From NCBI GenBank assembly GCA_014529675.2, contig CP076040.1, positions 496,001 through 560,000 on the forward strand: a stretch of DNA of 64,000 bases, in the 5' to 3' direction. The notes beneath the pieces were generated by a model. The model was not told where the DNA came from and searched no databases. It saw nothing but the letters and a program-made list of their open reading frames with translations. Numbering within the stretch: the stretch's first letter is position 1; each line of letters begins with the position of its first letter. The translations under genes and the position numbers were made by a program. The stretch is from Opitutia bacterium ISCC 52 (GTDB lineage: Bacteria > Verrucomicrobiota > Verrucomicrobiia > Opitutales > UBA2995). Shown piece by piece: positions 1-7,808 of this stretch.

Positions 1-1124
1 TCTATGGGGATATGGCGCCAACATTTTTTCAAGAGATGGAGAATGTGGGGGTAGAGGTCGTCTATATGTATTTATGGGGGATGCCTGACTCAAACTGGAT
101 TTATGGTACCAATGCACGGTTTTATTCTAAGCTCGTTCCCAACAGCGACAAAGAAAACGCCTTTGTTAACAAGCCCTTGATTTCCAATCCATTTGTTCTC
201 GATGGTCCAAAAATCTCTTTGAAGCAAACGGGGAACTTATTGTTTCTTAAAGCCAATCATCGTAAAGTAGCCATTACATGCTCCACAAACGAAGGCCTTG
301 ATTTGCTCGTTTGTAGTTTCAATCCGGCTGATGGAAGTTCTGCTCATTCGAACGTGGCAGTACGGGTGAGAGGTGCAGTAGGCCTGGAAGCATTGGCTTC
401 TGAATTGAAGCTGATTCAGTGGTCTCATGAGTCAGCATTTCCTGAAATCTTATTGCCAAAAGAGGTGGATCAGATTCAGCAGATCGCTCAGCAGCTTCCT
501 ACTTCAAACAGAGCGGGTGGGGCTCAGGTTAAATGGATTACTGAAGGCGCGATAAGAGATAACTTAATCCGATTATTGAACGAAACCCAGGCGGGCGATG
601 AGGTAATGATCGCTCTTTTCTATCTATCAGATCGAGGCGTCGTAAATGCTATCAAACAGGCTGCCCGAAACGGGGCACAGGTGCGTATGGTTTTGGATGC
701 GAATCGAGACGCATTCGGGCGCGAAAAGAATGGAATCCCGAATCGGATGGTCGCTGCCGAATTTCGTAAGATGGCGGTTGAGCACAATATCAGCATTCTT
801 TGGGCGGATACGCATGGTGAACAATTTCACTCTAAAATCTTGGCGATTCACAATCCGCTAAATGGGAAGAATCAACTGTGTCTCGGATCAGCCAATTGGA
901 CCCGCCGGAATCTGGATGATTTGAATATGGAAGCGAATGTGTTGATCGAAGGTTCGGACGGCTCTATGCAGCGATTTAAGAGTTACTTCGACCGGAGCTG
1001 GAACAACTCCGATGGGTTGCATTACACGCTAGACTATTCGGCCTGGGAGGAAACAGGTTGGCGAGCTAAAGGGAAAGCACTGCTCTACCGATTCCAAGAA
1101 TGGTCCGGATTGTGTTCCTTTTGA
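1..1124 (+). CDS. Phospholipase D-like domain protein (5' end outside window)
   Basis: The reading frame is already open at base 3, so the first Met (base 12) is probably internal and the gene starts before the window. Two PLD half-sites are visible: NHRKVAI near residue 83 and FHSKILAI near residue 275, the latter followed by GSANWT and NLDDLNMEAN as in family members. Both keep His and Lys of the HxK(x)4D motif, but the Asp position is Cys in the first and His in the second. PLD-family proteins hydrolyse or transfer phosphodiester bonds (lipid or nucleic acid). The substrate cannot be told here, and activity is uncertain given the Asp changes. Confidence 0.8.
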   Translation, partial: YGDMAPTFFQEMENVGVEVVYMYLWGMPDSNWIYGTNARFYSKLVPNSDKENAFVNKPLISNPFVLDGPKISLKQTGNLLFLKANHRKVAITCSTNEGLDLLVCSFNPADGSSAHSNVAVRVRGAVGLEALASELKLIQWSHESAFPEILLPKEVDQIQQIAQQLPTSNRAGGAQVKWITEGAIRDNLIRLLNETQAGDEVMIALFYLSDRGVVNAIKQAARNGAQVRMVLDANRDAFGREKNGIPNRMVAAEFRKMAVEHNISILWADTHGEQFHSKILAIHNPLNGKNQLCLGSANWTRRNLDDLNMEANVLIEGSDGSMQRFKSYFDRSWNNSDGLHYTLDYSAWEETGWRAKGKALLYRFQEWSGLCSF

Positions 1125-1139
1125 TTTTCCTGGCTGGAA

Positions 1140-1388
1140 CTAGTGAAACGACTTTGGGTGCTGAGAGCGAATTTCTCGACCACGAAAGATCATCAGGCAT
1201 GCTACGGTTCCAAGCATAGCGATGAAAAGGTAGGTTCCGTAGGATCGTATTGTTTCGGTGTTTTCAGAGCCTGGTACCAGGCCAGAATTCATTGAGGCTG
1301 CGTAGCATTGAGTGCCAAGAATATACAAGGACAGCAGAATCGGGAGTACACGCTTCTGCGGGGATATTTTTAGACGGATAGGTGACAT
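1140..1388 (-). CDS. Small two-helix membrane protein, hypothetical
   Basis: An 82-residue reading frame from ATG at 1388. A TTG at 1442 would add 18 residues. It has a hydrophobic stretch near the N-terminus (VLPILLSLYILG) and another near the C-terminus (YLFIAMLGTVACLMIF) followed by a basic tail, as in a small inner-membrane protein. It is convergent with the PLD gene and stops 15 bases after it. I do not recognise a family. It could be a chance frame, since there is no clear ribosome-binding site. Confidence 0.4.
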   Translation of the reverse strand: MSPIRLKISPQKRVLPILLSLYILGTQCYAASMNSGLVPGSENTETIRSYGTYLFIAMLGTVACLMIFRGREIRSQHPKSFH

Positions 1389-1526
1389 AAGAGAAAGAAT
1401 TGCCCAAAAGGATAGGGTCCTGGGACCGATGGGCAAAACCAATTCAAAAAAGTTTCCCTTAAATTACCTCGAGTAGTGATGCTATGACTCTGCCGGGAAT
1501 CGCTGAGGGGTTTATAGTAGAATCAC

Positions 1527-2324
1527 TTAATTTTTGGGTTTCGGAGCAATGGGTATTTCGACCAAGACCGCATTGTGGTCCGACACTTTTCTTCGAATAA
1601 CTTCACTATGTGAAACATGATACGCCTCCGGAACGAAAATGTAGTCAATCGCCTTCCGGGGTAGATAGCTGGGGTAGGTAGCGGCCTTAACAGGGTAGGA
1701 TCGGTAGTGAGAATGGGTAGAGACTTCCTCGAGGAGAAATCGGGCCGCATCAAGCTGACTTTTCATTTGAGCATTAAAGTCGCCCATGACAAATGGCGTC
1801 ATGGGGCTGTAGATATCGTATTCTATTTCTTTGTTTAGAACGAATTTCTTAATCTCGTGGCACTGAATAAGGCGGCTCTTCTTTGATTTAAAGTCGAGGT
1901 GCACATTAATAAAGTCAAGTAGTCCAATAGGTGTGTCGCATCTGCAGTATAGAAAACCTTTGCTGCCAATTTTCTTTTTATCGAAGGCTACAACTTCATC
2001 TTGTATGATCGTGTGTTTTGATAAAAACGCATTGCCATAATTCAGGCGAAATTTCCCATCGTGACGGTTATGCATGCCATAGGCGGAGAAAGCTATTCCG
2101 GTTTTTTCTCTTAAGTACTCTAAAAGATCCAAGTGTCCGTTCCACCGCGAGTCTTCGTCGATCTCCTGCAGTGCTACAATATCTGGATCTAAATCAATCA
2201 GCAAAGTAGCGATTTTATCCAACCATTTGAGAATGGTTTTCTGCTTTACCAGACCTTGATGAAGGATAGGGCCTCGGGCGTGAGCAATATTGAGAGTTAA
2301 AAGCTTGAAGGTACTGGTTTTCAT
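1527..2324 (-). CDS. Endonuclease/exonuclease/phosphatase family protein
   Basis: 265 residues with the full DNase I/Mg-phosphatase fold signature in order: LTLNIAHARG at the start, IVALQEID (metal-binding Glu) near residue 55, NVHLD near 140, VMGDFNAQ near 180, and DYIFVP and SDHNAVLVEI at the end. These hold the catalytic Asn, Glu, Asp and His residues. Family members hydrolyse phosphodiester bonds in nucleic acids, phosphoinositides or sphingomyelin. No signal peptide is visible, so it is probably cytoplasmic. The substrate cannot be assigned from sequence. Confidence 0.88.
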   Translation of the reverse strand: MKTSTFKLLTLNIAHARGPILHQGLVKQKTILKWLDKIATLLIDLDPDIVALQEIDEDSRWNGHLDLLEYLREKTGIAFSAYGMHNRHDGKFRLNYGNAFLSKHTIIQDEVVAFDKKKIGSKGFLYCRCDTPIGLLDFINVHLDFKSKKSRLIQCHEIKKFVLNKEIEYDIYSPMTPFVMGDFNAQMKSQLDAARFLLEEVSTHSHYRSYPVKAATYPSYLPRKAIDYIFVPEAYHVSHSEVIRRKVSDHNAVLVEIPIAPKPKN

Positions 2325-2400
2325 GACTTCAACCTGATCTTAATAGTGCTTAAGTCGGGTTAAATAGCAAACTGCCCAGTCATCATTTTTCCTTGGGATT

Positions 2401-3765
2401 TTACTCTTTCCTCTTTTTTGGAGTTAACAGCTCTTGCTTCGTTTCGTCGGGCAGGTTGGAGGAATTAATCCATTCTGTAGCCTGTTCTGGATTCTTTTTC
2501 ATCCAGCTCTCAGTAATGGGGCTAAGCGTTTGCGCTTGTAGCGCTGGATCACCTATTGATTCTGCCCAAAGCATTGCCATTTCTGGATCTTCTCGGATGA
2601 GGCTTTGAGTCAATGTAGAGGCTGCTTGATCCTTGGTTACCCCTGCTTCCATTTCGATTACGTAGTCGGAAGCACTGTAAGGGTCTTCACGGGCCCAGGT
2701 GCCAAGCGCTGTTCGTGTGGCTTGAGATGAAACAGATGGGTCTTCGATATTCATGGCCCACTCCATGGCAGCTTGAGGATCTTCACGCGCCCAGCCAGAT
2801 GCGGTTCCTCGTAGAGCCTCCGCTTGGGCCTCAGGATCTGAAATGGCCTGTGACCAAAGTGCTGCATTTTCTGGACTGTCCCCCGCCATTGATCGAGCAA
2901 TCGTGCCAATAGCATCGTTTCTTGTTTCAGGATCAGGTTGGGACAGTGCCCATTGGCCTGCTGCCTGAGGATCTTCGTTCACGTAGCGAGCAATTAAGAA
3001 ATTCTCTATACCTCCACCACGACCGCGACCTCCTTGATCAGATGAGGAATCTATTTCGGTCATGGCATAGTTGATGGCCCCTTCTATATTGGTGTTGGCC
3101 CAGCCTTGCATGGCAGACAACATGAGTGGGTTGCGTCCACCGCGTGCAGAGGCTTCTCCATTTTCAGAAGCGTAAGCAACGGCGTTTTGTGGATCAACCT
3201 CTGCCCAGCCTGACATAACAGCAGTGCTGTTACGTAATATTGTACTTCCTCCGTCTCGTCCGCCTCTGCCTCGGCCTCCACGGCCGCGGTCTCCACCGGA
3301 GTCAGTGTCTTCCAAGCTGTTGACATACTCCATAGCCGCCGGGCCATCCAATTTTCCCCAGGTATTGTAGAGTAGGGCTTCCATTTGTCGCTTGAGCTGG
3401 CTGTCCGGCATGGAATCCAAAAGAGCGACTCCCTCCAATATATTGTCCTTAGTCAACTTGGAAAACGCGTCTGTGAGAAGGGACATTCGTTTAAGAGGAT
3501 CCGATTCTGTGATGGCACTCCGAATTTGGAGGAGCGGATCAGGGACGCCTTCAATCGCAATTGCTGATTCTTCTGGTGGAGGTGTATCGTAGCGTATATC
3601 TCTTAGCGACTTGGGTTCTGCTTTGTCACTAGATTCTAACAAGGAAGCTTGGTAGGTGGCGGAAGGATCGTTGGAAAGTGAAAGGCGACCGATAAAAAAC
3701 GCTACCAGTAAACTTGCAGGCCACAGGAAGAACAGGAGGGAGAATGAACGTTTCTTAGCTGGCAT
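2401..3765 (-). CDS. Membrane-anchored protein with DPxxAxxWA helical repeats
   Basis: 454 residues. An N-terminal signal anchor (LLFFLWPASLLVAFFIG) is followed by about ten imperfect 30-36 residue repeats built on 'W...DPQ.A..WA', for example GWAREDPQAAMEWAM and TWAREDPYSASDYV. Two Gly-Arg-rich inserts (GGDRGRGGRGRGG near residue 160 and QGGRGRGGG near 245) interrupt the array. The repeats predict an alpha-solenoid scaffold on the periplasmic side. Such repeats recur in Verrucomicrobiota proteins of unknown role. It is divergent from the sigma-54 activator, with about 130 bases shared between them, so a link to that system is possible but unproven. Confidence 0.75.
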   Translation of the reverse strand: MPAKKRSFSLLFFLWPASLLVAFFIGRLSLSNDPSATYQASLLESSDKAEPKSLRDIRYDTPPPEESAIAIEGVPDPLLQIRSAITESDPLKRMSLLTDAFSKLTKDNILEGVALLDSMPDSQLKRQMEALLYNTWGKLDGPAAMEYVNSLEDTDSGGDRGRGGRGRGGRDGGSTILRNSTAVMSGWAEVDPQNAVAYASENGEASARGGRNPLMLSAMQGWANTNIEGAINYAMTEIDSSSDQGGRGRGGGIENFLIARYVNEDPQAAGQWALSQPDPETRNDAIGTIARSMAGDSPENAALWSQAISDPEAQAEALRGTASGWAREDPQAAMEWAMNIEDPSVSSQATRTALGTWAREDPYSASDYVIEMEAGVTKDQAASTLTQSLIREDPEMAMLWAESIGDPALQAQTLSPITESWMKKNPEQATEWINSSNLPDETKQELLTPKKRKE

Positions 3766-3896
3766 GGTGATGGCTGTTTAGTTGTTCGGCTGAAACTTTA
3801 AATAGAGGTCTTACGTTCATATTAACGAGGACCCCAGATAGGGAGTTACACAATTTTGCTTGGATTGATACAATAGCTTTACTCATAGTGCGACAG

Positions 3897-5297
3897 ATGG
3901 ATGACTCCCCACTCAGTGATATTTCAATTCTTGTCATTGAAGATGACAAGCTACTTTGCCGTCGTGTTTCAGCCTATTTGGAATCTCGAGGTGGGGATGT
4001 GATGTCTGGGGCTTCGCTAGAGGAGGCCAGGAATTTGCTGGCAGACTATTCATTCGATGTCGTGTTGTCCGATGTTCATTTGCCTGATGGCAATGGATTG
4101 GACCCGCTTAGAGGGAAATCTTATCCAGCAACCACGCGTGTGCTGATCATGACCGCTGAAGGGGGTGTCGAAACAGCTGTAGAGGCCATGCGCCTGGGAG
4201 CGGCCGACTTTTTGACTAAGCCGTTTGAGCTCGATGAACTACCCTTGGTCATACTGCGAAGTCGCCAACAACAGAAGCAGGCAAGATTGGAAACCTTTCG
4301 TAAGGAGACTCGCTCCCAGGACTCGGGATTATTTTTTGGCGAGGCTATGTTGGGCATTCGGCAATCCTTGGACAAAATCCTTGAAACCGATCAGCGGCTT
4401 GGCGACTCGTTGCCGCCTGTCCTTTTGATTGGGCAGACGGGGACAGGAAAGACCTCCTTTGCTCGCTGGTTACATGAAAATGGCCCCCGCAGTTCGAACG
4501 AGCTAGTGGAAGTCAATTGTTCCGCTTTGCCGGAAACCTTGGCCGAGTCGGAGTTATTTGGACACGAGCGGGGTGCTTTTACGGATGCCAAGACCTCCCG
4601 GATCGGTTTATTCGAAGCAGCTGATGGAGGCACGTTATTCCTCGATGAGATGCCGAGCCTCTCGCTGCCCTTGCAGGCGAAAGTCTTGAAGGCCATTGAG
4701 GATCAGGAGATTCGGCGCTTGGGCGGTCGCAAGACGATCAAGATCAATATCCGCTTGATTGTTGCAGGTGGGGAAGACTTGAAAGATCGAGTGGCTCAAG
4801 GATTATTTCGTGAGGACCTTTATCACCGACTGGATTTACTCCGCATAGAGTTACCTCCTTTGAAACTCCGAGTAGGAGATCTACCAAGTCTCGCTCAATC
4901 ACTCCTCGACAAGTTGGCGCTACGATACAAAAGCGGTGCACGAAACTTATCGCAACTCGGCTTGCAGCGCTTGGTAAATTACGAGTGGCCCGGCAATGTT
5001 CGTGAATTGGCTCATGAGCTGGAGCGATCTTTAATCTTCGAGGATGGTGAAGAACTTGACCTGAATATGCTGGCCCATGCGGACGGAGATCCCGGGTCAG
5101 GCAGCTTATCACCTGAGCAATGGTTCAATCCCACATTTCAATTTCCAGAGGAGGGCTTCCAGATCGAAGAGGCAGTTTTAAAGATGATTCAGCATGCCCT
5201 GGATCAAACGAATCAGAATGTTTCCGCTGCTGCTCGACTATTGGGAGTCAACCGAGATTACATTCGGTATCGGCTATCACAGAAGAAAGAGTCTTAG
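3897..5297 (+). CDS. Sigma-54-dependent response regulator, NtrC family
   Basis: About 466 residues. The N-terminal receiver (1-120) has the acidic pair EDD, phosphoacceptor Asp in VVLSDVH, Thr in MTAEGG and Lys in LTKPF. The AAA+ domain (about 140-375) has Walker A GQTGTGKTSF, ESELFGHERGAFTDA (the sigma-54 contact loop, normally GAFTGA, here GAFTDA), Walker B GTLFLDE and WPGNVREL. A Fis-type helix-turn-helix (NVSAAARLLGVNRDYIRYRL) ends the protein. It should activate sigma-54 RNA polymerase when phosphorylated. ATG at 3897 is chosen; an in-frame GTG at 3888 is possible. Likely partner is the kinase at 7809, and a likely target is the promoter at 5963. Confidence 0.95.
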   Translation: MDDSPLSDISILVIEDDKLLCRRVSAYLESRGGDVMSGASLEEARNLLADYSFDVVLSDVHLPDGNGLDPLRGKSYPATTRVLIMTAEGGVETAVEAMRLGAADFLTKPFELDELPLVILRSRQQQKQARLETFRKETRSQDSGLFFGEAMLGIRQSLDKILETDQRLGDSLPPVLLIGQTGTGKTSFARWLHENGPRSSNELVEVNCSALPETLAESELFGHERGAFTDAKTSRIGLFEAADGGTLFLDEMPSLSLPLQAKVLKAIEDQEIRRLGGRKTIKINIRLIVAGGEDLKDRVAQGLFREDLYHRLDLLRIELPPLKLRVGDLPSLAQSLLDKLALRYKSGARNLSQLGLQRLVNYEWPGNVRELAHELERSLIFEDGEELDLNMLAHADGDPGSGSLSPEQWFNPTFQFPEEGFQIEEAVLKMIQHALDQTNQNVSAAARLLGVNRDYIRYRLSQKKES

Positions 5298-5390
5298 GTC
5301 CTGAAAGCTGGGCCGGAACTTGTGTATCTGGAATGCTAGTTTGACAGTGCATCTTATCTGAATAGGAGTAGAGCCGAATCCTAAGCGGCT

Positions 5391-5792
5391 ATGAAAAAGC
5401 TAATTTCTCTCCTTCTTGTCAGCGTTCTACTATTTTCAGGAGCCGTTGTTGCCCAGGATAGTCCAGAGAGACCGAGCGGAGGTCCTGGAGGTGGACCCGG
5501 TAGAGTTTCAGGACGTCCACCAGTTCCTAAGCTTGTCCGCGATAATACTGACTTCCAGCAATGGTCGACCGATTTTCGGACTGCAAGTGAAGCCTTCAAG
5601 ACTCGGCTTCAAGAAATGCGTAAGGCCCTCAAAAATGCGGAATAGGCACAGAAAGATGACATACGCGCTCAGATTCGTGAGCATTTGAAACTGCACCGGG
5701 CTGAGCAAAACGCCTTTCGTAAGCGTGTACGTGCACTCACTACAGAGATGCGTGAAGCGAAGTCCGCGACCAGTTCTGGCTCCGGTGGCTGA
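5391..5792 (+). pseudogene. Small secreted helical protein, copy 1, with in-frame amber stop
   Basis: Reads as 84 residues from ATG 5391: signal peptide KKLISLLLVSVLLFSGAVVA, a Gly/Pro-rich linker, then a helical segment. It stops at TAG (5643-5645). The frame stays open after TAG for 48 more codons to TGA at 5790. That tail (IREHLK, EQNAFRKRVR) matches the C-terminal half of the next gene (IRGLLREH, EQREFRKTVR). It is therefore a tandem paralogue of 6022-6399 interrupted by a nonsense codon. It may be a true pseudogene, a readthrough gene or a base-call error. Role is unknown; size and Arg/Glu-rich helices recall periplasmic Spy/CpxP-like stress proteins, with no claim of homology. Confidence 0.8.
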
Positions 5793-5824
5793 CCTGGAGG
5801 TATATTCATACCTCTGGTGGGGAC

Positions 5825-5870
5825 TATTTCCCATTCAAGGACGACACATTTCTAGAAATGGTGGGAAATA
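5825..5870. promoter_or_regulatory. Candidate enhancer (UAS): nested palindromes upstream of sigma-54 promoter
   Basis: A 9-base inverted repeat (TATTTCCCA at 5825 and TGGGAAATA at 5862) encloses a perfect 14-base palindrome CATTTCTAGAAATG (5847-5860). It lies about 120-150 bases before the predicted transcription start of the gene at 6022, the usual distance for a dimeric sigma-54 activator site. The inference is that the NtrC-type protein at 3897 binds here. It could instead be an RNA hairpin in the tail of copy 1. Confidence 0.5.
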
Positions 5871-5962
5871 ATGCCCGATTGCCAGAATTATGCTTTTCTG
5901 TGATTGTGCTTATAGATCTGTAAGTCGTTTTTGTACAAGGGGAAATATTAATGAAGCTCTGA

Positions 5963-5980
5963 TTGGCATACGCCTTGCAT
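5963..5980 (+). promoter_or_regulatory. Sigma-54 (RpoN) promoter
   Basis: The sequence TTGGCATACGCCTTGCAT matches the -24/-12 consensus (TTGGCAC-N5-TTGCA) with one mismatch in the -24 half. The invariant GG (5965-5966) and GC (5977-5978) have the required ten-base spacing. It sits about 40 bases before ATG 6022, with an NtrC-type activator gene encoded just upstream. A weaker look-alike (TGGGCCGGAACTTGT, 5309-5323) precedes copy 1. Confidence 0.8.
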
Positions 5981-6021
5981 AAAGAAGCGAAACGCCACGA
6001 ATAACCATTACCAATATAAAC

Positions 6022-6399
6022 ATGAAAAAATTAATTACATTAATGATCCTTAGCGGGGTAATTTTCTCAGGATCAGCTTTCGCTGAAGGAGACCGTCCAG
6101 TGCGCAACGGTGAACGTCTACGGGACGGACAATTTCGTATTCCTAAAGCCTTACGTGGTGAAGACAGCCCGATTGCGGATGCACTGACTGACTATCGAGA
6201 AGCAAGAGAAGCTTTGCGCGCAGCCATTGCGCCACTTCGTGCGAGCTTGGAAGGCGCGGATGAGGCAACGGTTGCAAGCATTCGTGAACAAATCCGTGGA
6301 TTACTTCGCGAGCATTCAGGTGAGCAAAGAGAATTTCGTAAAACAGTTAGACGTGAGATGCGCGCGCTTCGTGAAGTACGGGCAACTGATGGGGAATGA
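6022..6399 (+). CDS. Small secreted helical protein, copy 2
   Basis: 125 residues. Signal peptide with a clean AFA cleavage site near residue 21, then a highly charged Arg/Glu/Ala-rich region predicted to be almost entirely alpha-helical (EAREALRAAIAPLRASLE, IREQIRGLLREH, EFRKTVRREMRALREV). This suggests a periplasmic antiparallel hairpin, similar in size and character to Spy/CpxP-type chaperones or metal/envelope stress sensors, although the LTxxQ signature is absent. It has its own sigma-54 promoter and a strong terminator, so it is probably a single-gene transcript made in quantity on demand. It is a paralogue of the interrupted gene just upstream. Confidence 0.85.
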   Translation: MKKLITLMILSGVIFSGSAFAEGDRPVRNGERLRDGQFRIPKALRGEDSPIADALTDYREAREALRAAIAPLRASLEGADEATVASIREQIRGLLREHSGEQREFRKTVRREMRALREVRATDGE

Positions 6400-6453
6400 A
6401 GTTAAAGGTTAGGGTACTGACTTCCCTGAACTCCTAACTGTAAATTCGATCGA

Positions 6454-6490
6454 ATCAGGCGGCTCTCTTCGGGAGTCGCCTGATTTATTT
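6454..6490 (+). terminator. Rho-independent terminator after the copy 2 secreted protein gene
   Basis: A long GC-rich stem (ATCAGGCGGCTC paired with GGAGTCGCCTGAT, one G-T wobble) closed by a TCTTC-type loop, followed by TTATTT. It lies 55 bases after the stop codon at 6399. Confidence 0.85.
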
Positions 6491-6599
6491 CGGAGCCTGG
6501 ATTCGCTTCAAAAAAATATACTGTTGCCATAGTTTAAAAAGAAACCTCGATTGCCTCTTGGAATGGGTTTGAGGTAAAGGTTTCCTTCAGATTGATTCT

Positions 6600-7790
6600 A
6601 TGAATGCCACGATTCATATGGGTAGGAGAGTAGTTTGTCTGCTATCCTTTATCCTAGCCCTCACATTCAGTGTTTTGAAGGCGCAGGAAATTTCCGATGC
6701 AGAACTCGACGCTCTGCTCGACGATCCTGCTGCTCTGGATGTTTGGCTTGAGGAGGAATTTACCGGATGGAATTTTTCCGCCCTTGGACGTGTTGGTTGG
6801 GGACGGTCTGACAATGTTCTGCTCGCCACGGTAAACCCTCAGACTGGGGACTATGTCCGTTCGGAATCTGAGATGTTTCTTACTAAGCTGCCGGATGATT
6901 CCGGTGAGTTTTTTTCCTATTTATCTCTTACCGATCTGAGATACTCGGGAGTAGAAGACGCGGATAAGGAACAAATGTTTTTATCTTCCACTCAATGGAA
7001 GCGTTACCTTTCAGATCGTTTGAGTGGGGCATTGAAGGCTCAGTATGTCTATTTTGACCAAATCTTAGACCTGTCACTGACCGAGCGCCAAGAGACACGA
7101 GAGCGTATACAATTTCATGGTTATGGATCGGGATCGGATTTAGAATACCTGTTAACTCAGGTAGACGAACTCACATTCGGATTTATGGTTCTTCGAGAAG
7201 AATACGCGGAGGTACTCGGCAACGATTGGCTGGGGCGAGTCGAACTCGAATGGGAGCGACCTTTTTGGTTTTCCACCGAACTTTCTACAAAGTTACGGGC
7301 CGAGAAACGAGACTACGATGACCGCTCCCAGCGCGATATCTTTGGAAGATCTACGGAAGGTGAACGTTTAAAAGTAAATCGTAACTCTGCCATGATTGAG
7401 TTGTCGAAGGGCTGGGGAAAACAGAAGTTACTGGAATCTGCCCTGGAAGTTAGATTTTTAAGGAATCGCGACAATGGTGCAGGATATTACGACTACGACC
7501 AGTGGTCGATCGACCTGTCCCTTGAGGGAGAGTGGAAGGGGTTTGAGGCCAGAGCCTCAATCGGTGTAGATGATTCAGAGTTTCTCGTTCAAACGGTGGA
7601 GCGCTTCAATTCACTGCCAAGGAAGAAGAAAGATTATTGGGGAGAGCTGTTTTTACGGAAAGAACTTTGGGGGCGTTGGTCCATTTATCTGCTCGCCGAG
7701 TTTGAAGAATCAAATTCCAATATAGTCACTGATGAGTACGATGTCTTATCTGGATCATTGGGATTTCAATTTGATTTTGGAGAAAAGTAG
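6600..7790 (+). CDS. Predicted outer-membrane beta-barrel protein
   Basis: 396 residues. It has a signal peptide ending near KAQE (residue 30), an acidic linker (DAELDALLDDPAALD), then alternating aromatic/charged beta-strand-like segments (FSALGRVGWGR, WSIYLLAEFEES). It ends in a strand finishing GFQFDFGEK, with the terminal aromatic near the end as in barrel proteins. No family is recognised with certainty. It is 18 bases from the kinase gene, so probably co-transcribed. Context suggests an envelope component sensed or controlled by the two-component system. Confidence 0.7.
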   Translation: MNATIHMGRRVVCLLSFILALTFSVLKAQEISDAELDALLDDPAALDVWLEEEFTGWNFSALGRVGWGRSDNVLLATVNPQTGDYVRSESEMFLTKLPDDSGEFFSYLSLTDLRYSGVEDADKEQMFLSSTQWKRYLSDRLSGALKAQYVYFDQILDLSLTERQETRERIQFHGYGSGSDLEYLLTQVDELTFGFMVLREEYAEVLGNDWLGRVELEWERPFWFSTELSTKLRAEKRDYDDRSQRDIFGRSTEGERLKVNRNSAMIELSKGWGKQKLLESALEVRFLRNRDNGAGYYDYDQWSIDLSLEGEWKGFEARASIGVDDSEFLVQTVERFNSLPRKKKDYWGELFLRKELWGRWSIYLLAEFEESNSNIVTDEYDVLSGSLGFQFDFGEK

Positions 7791-7808
7791 GGTTCGAAAC
7801 GTTTTAGG

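Noticed and set aside
5643-5645. TAG read as pyrrolysine or programmed readthrough
   Set aside because: No Pyl genes or stimulatory structure are visible; mutation or error is simpler.
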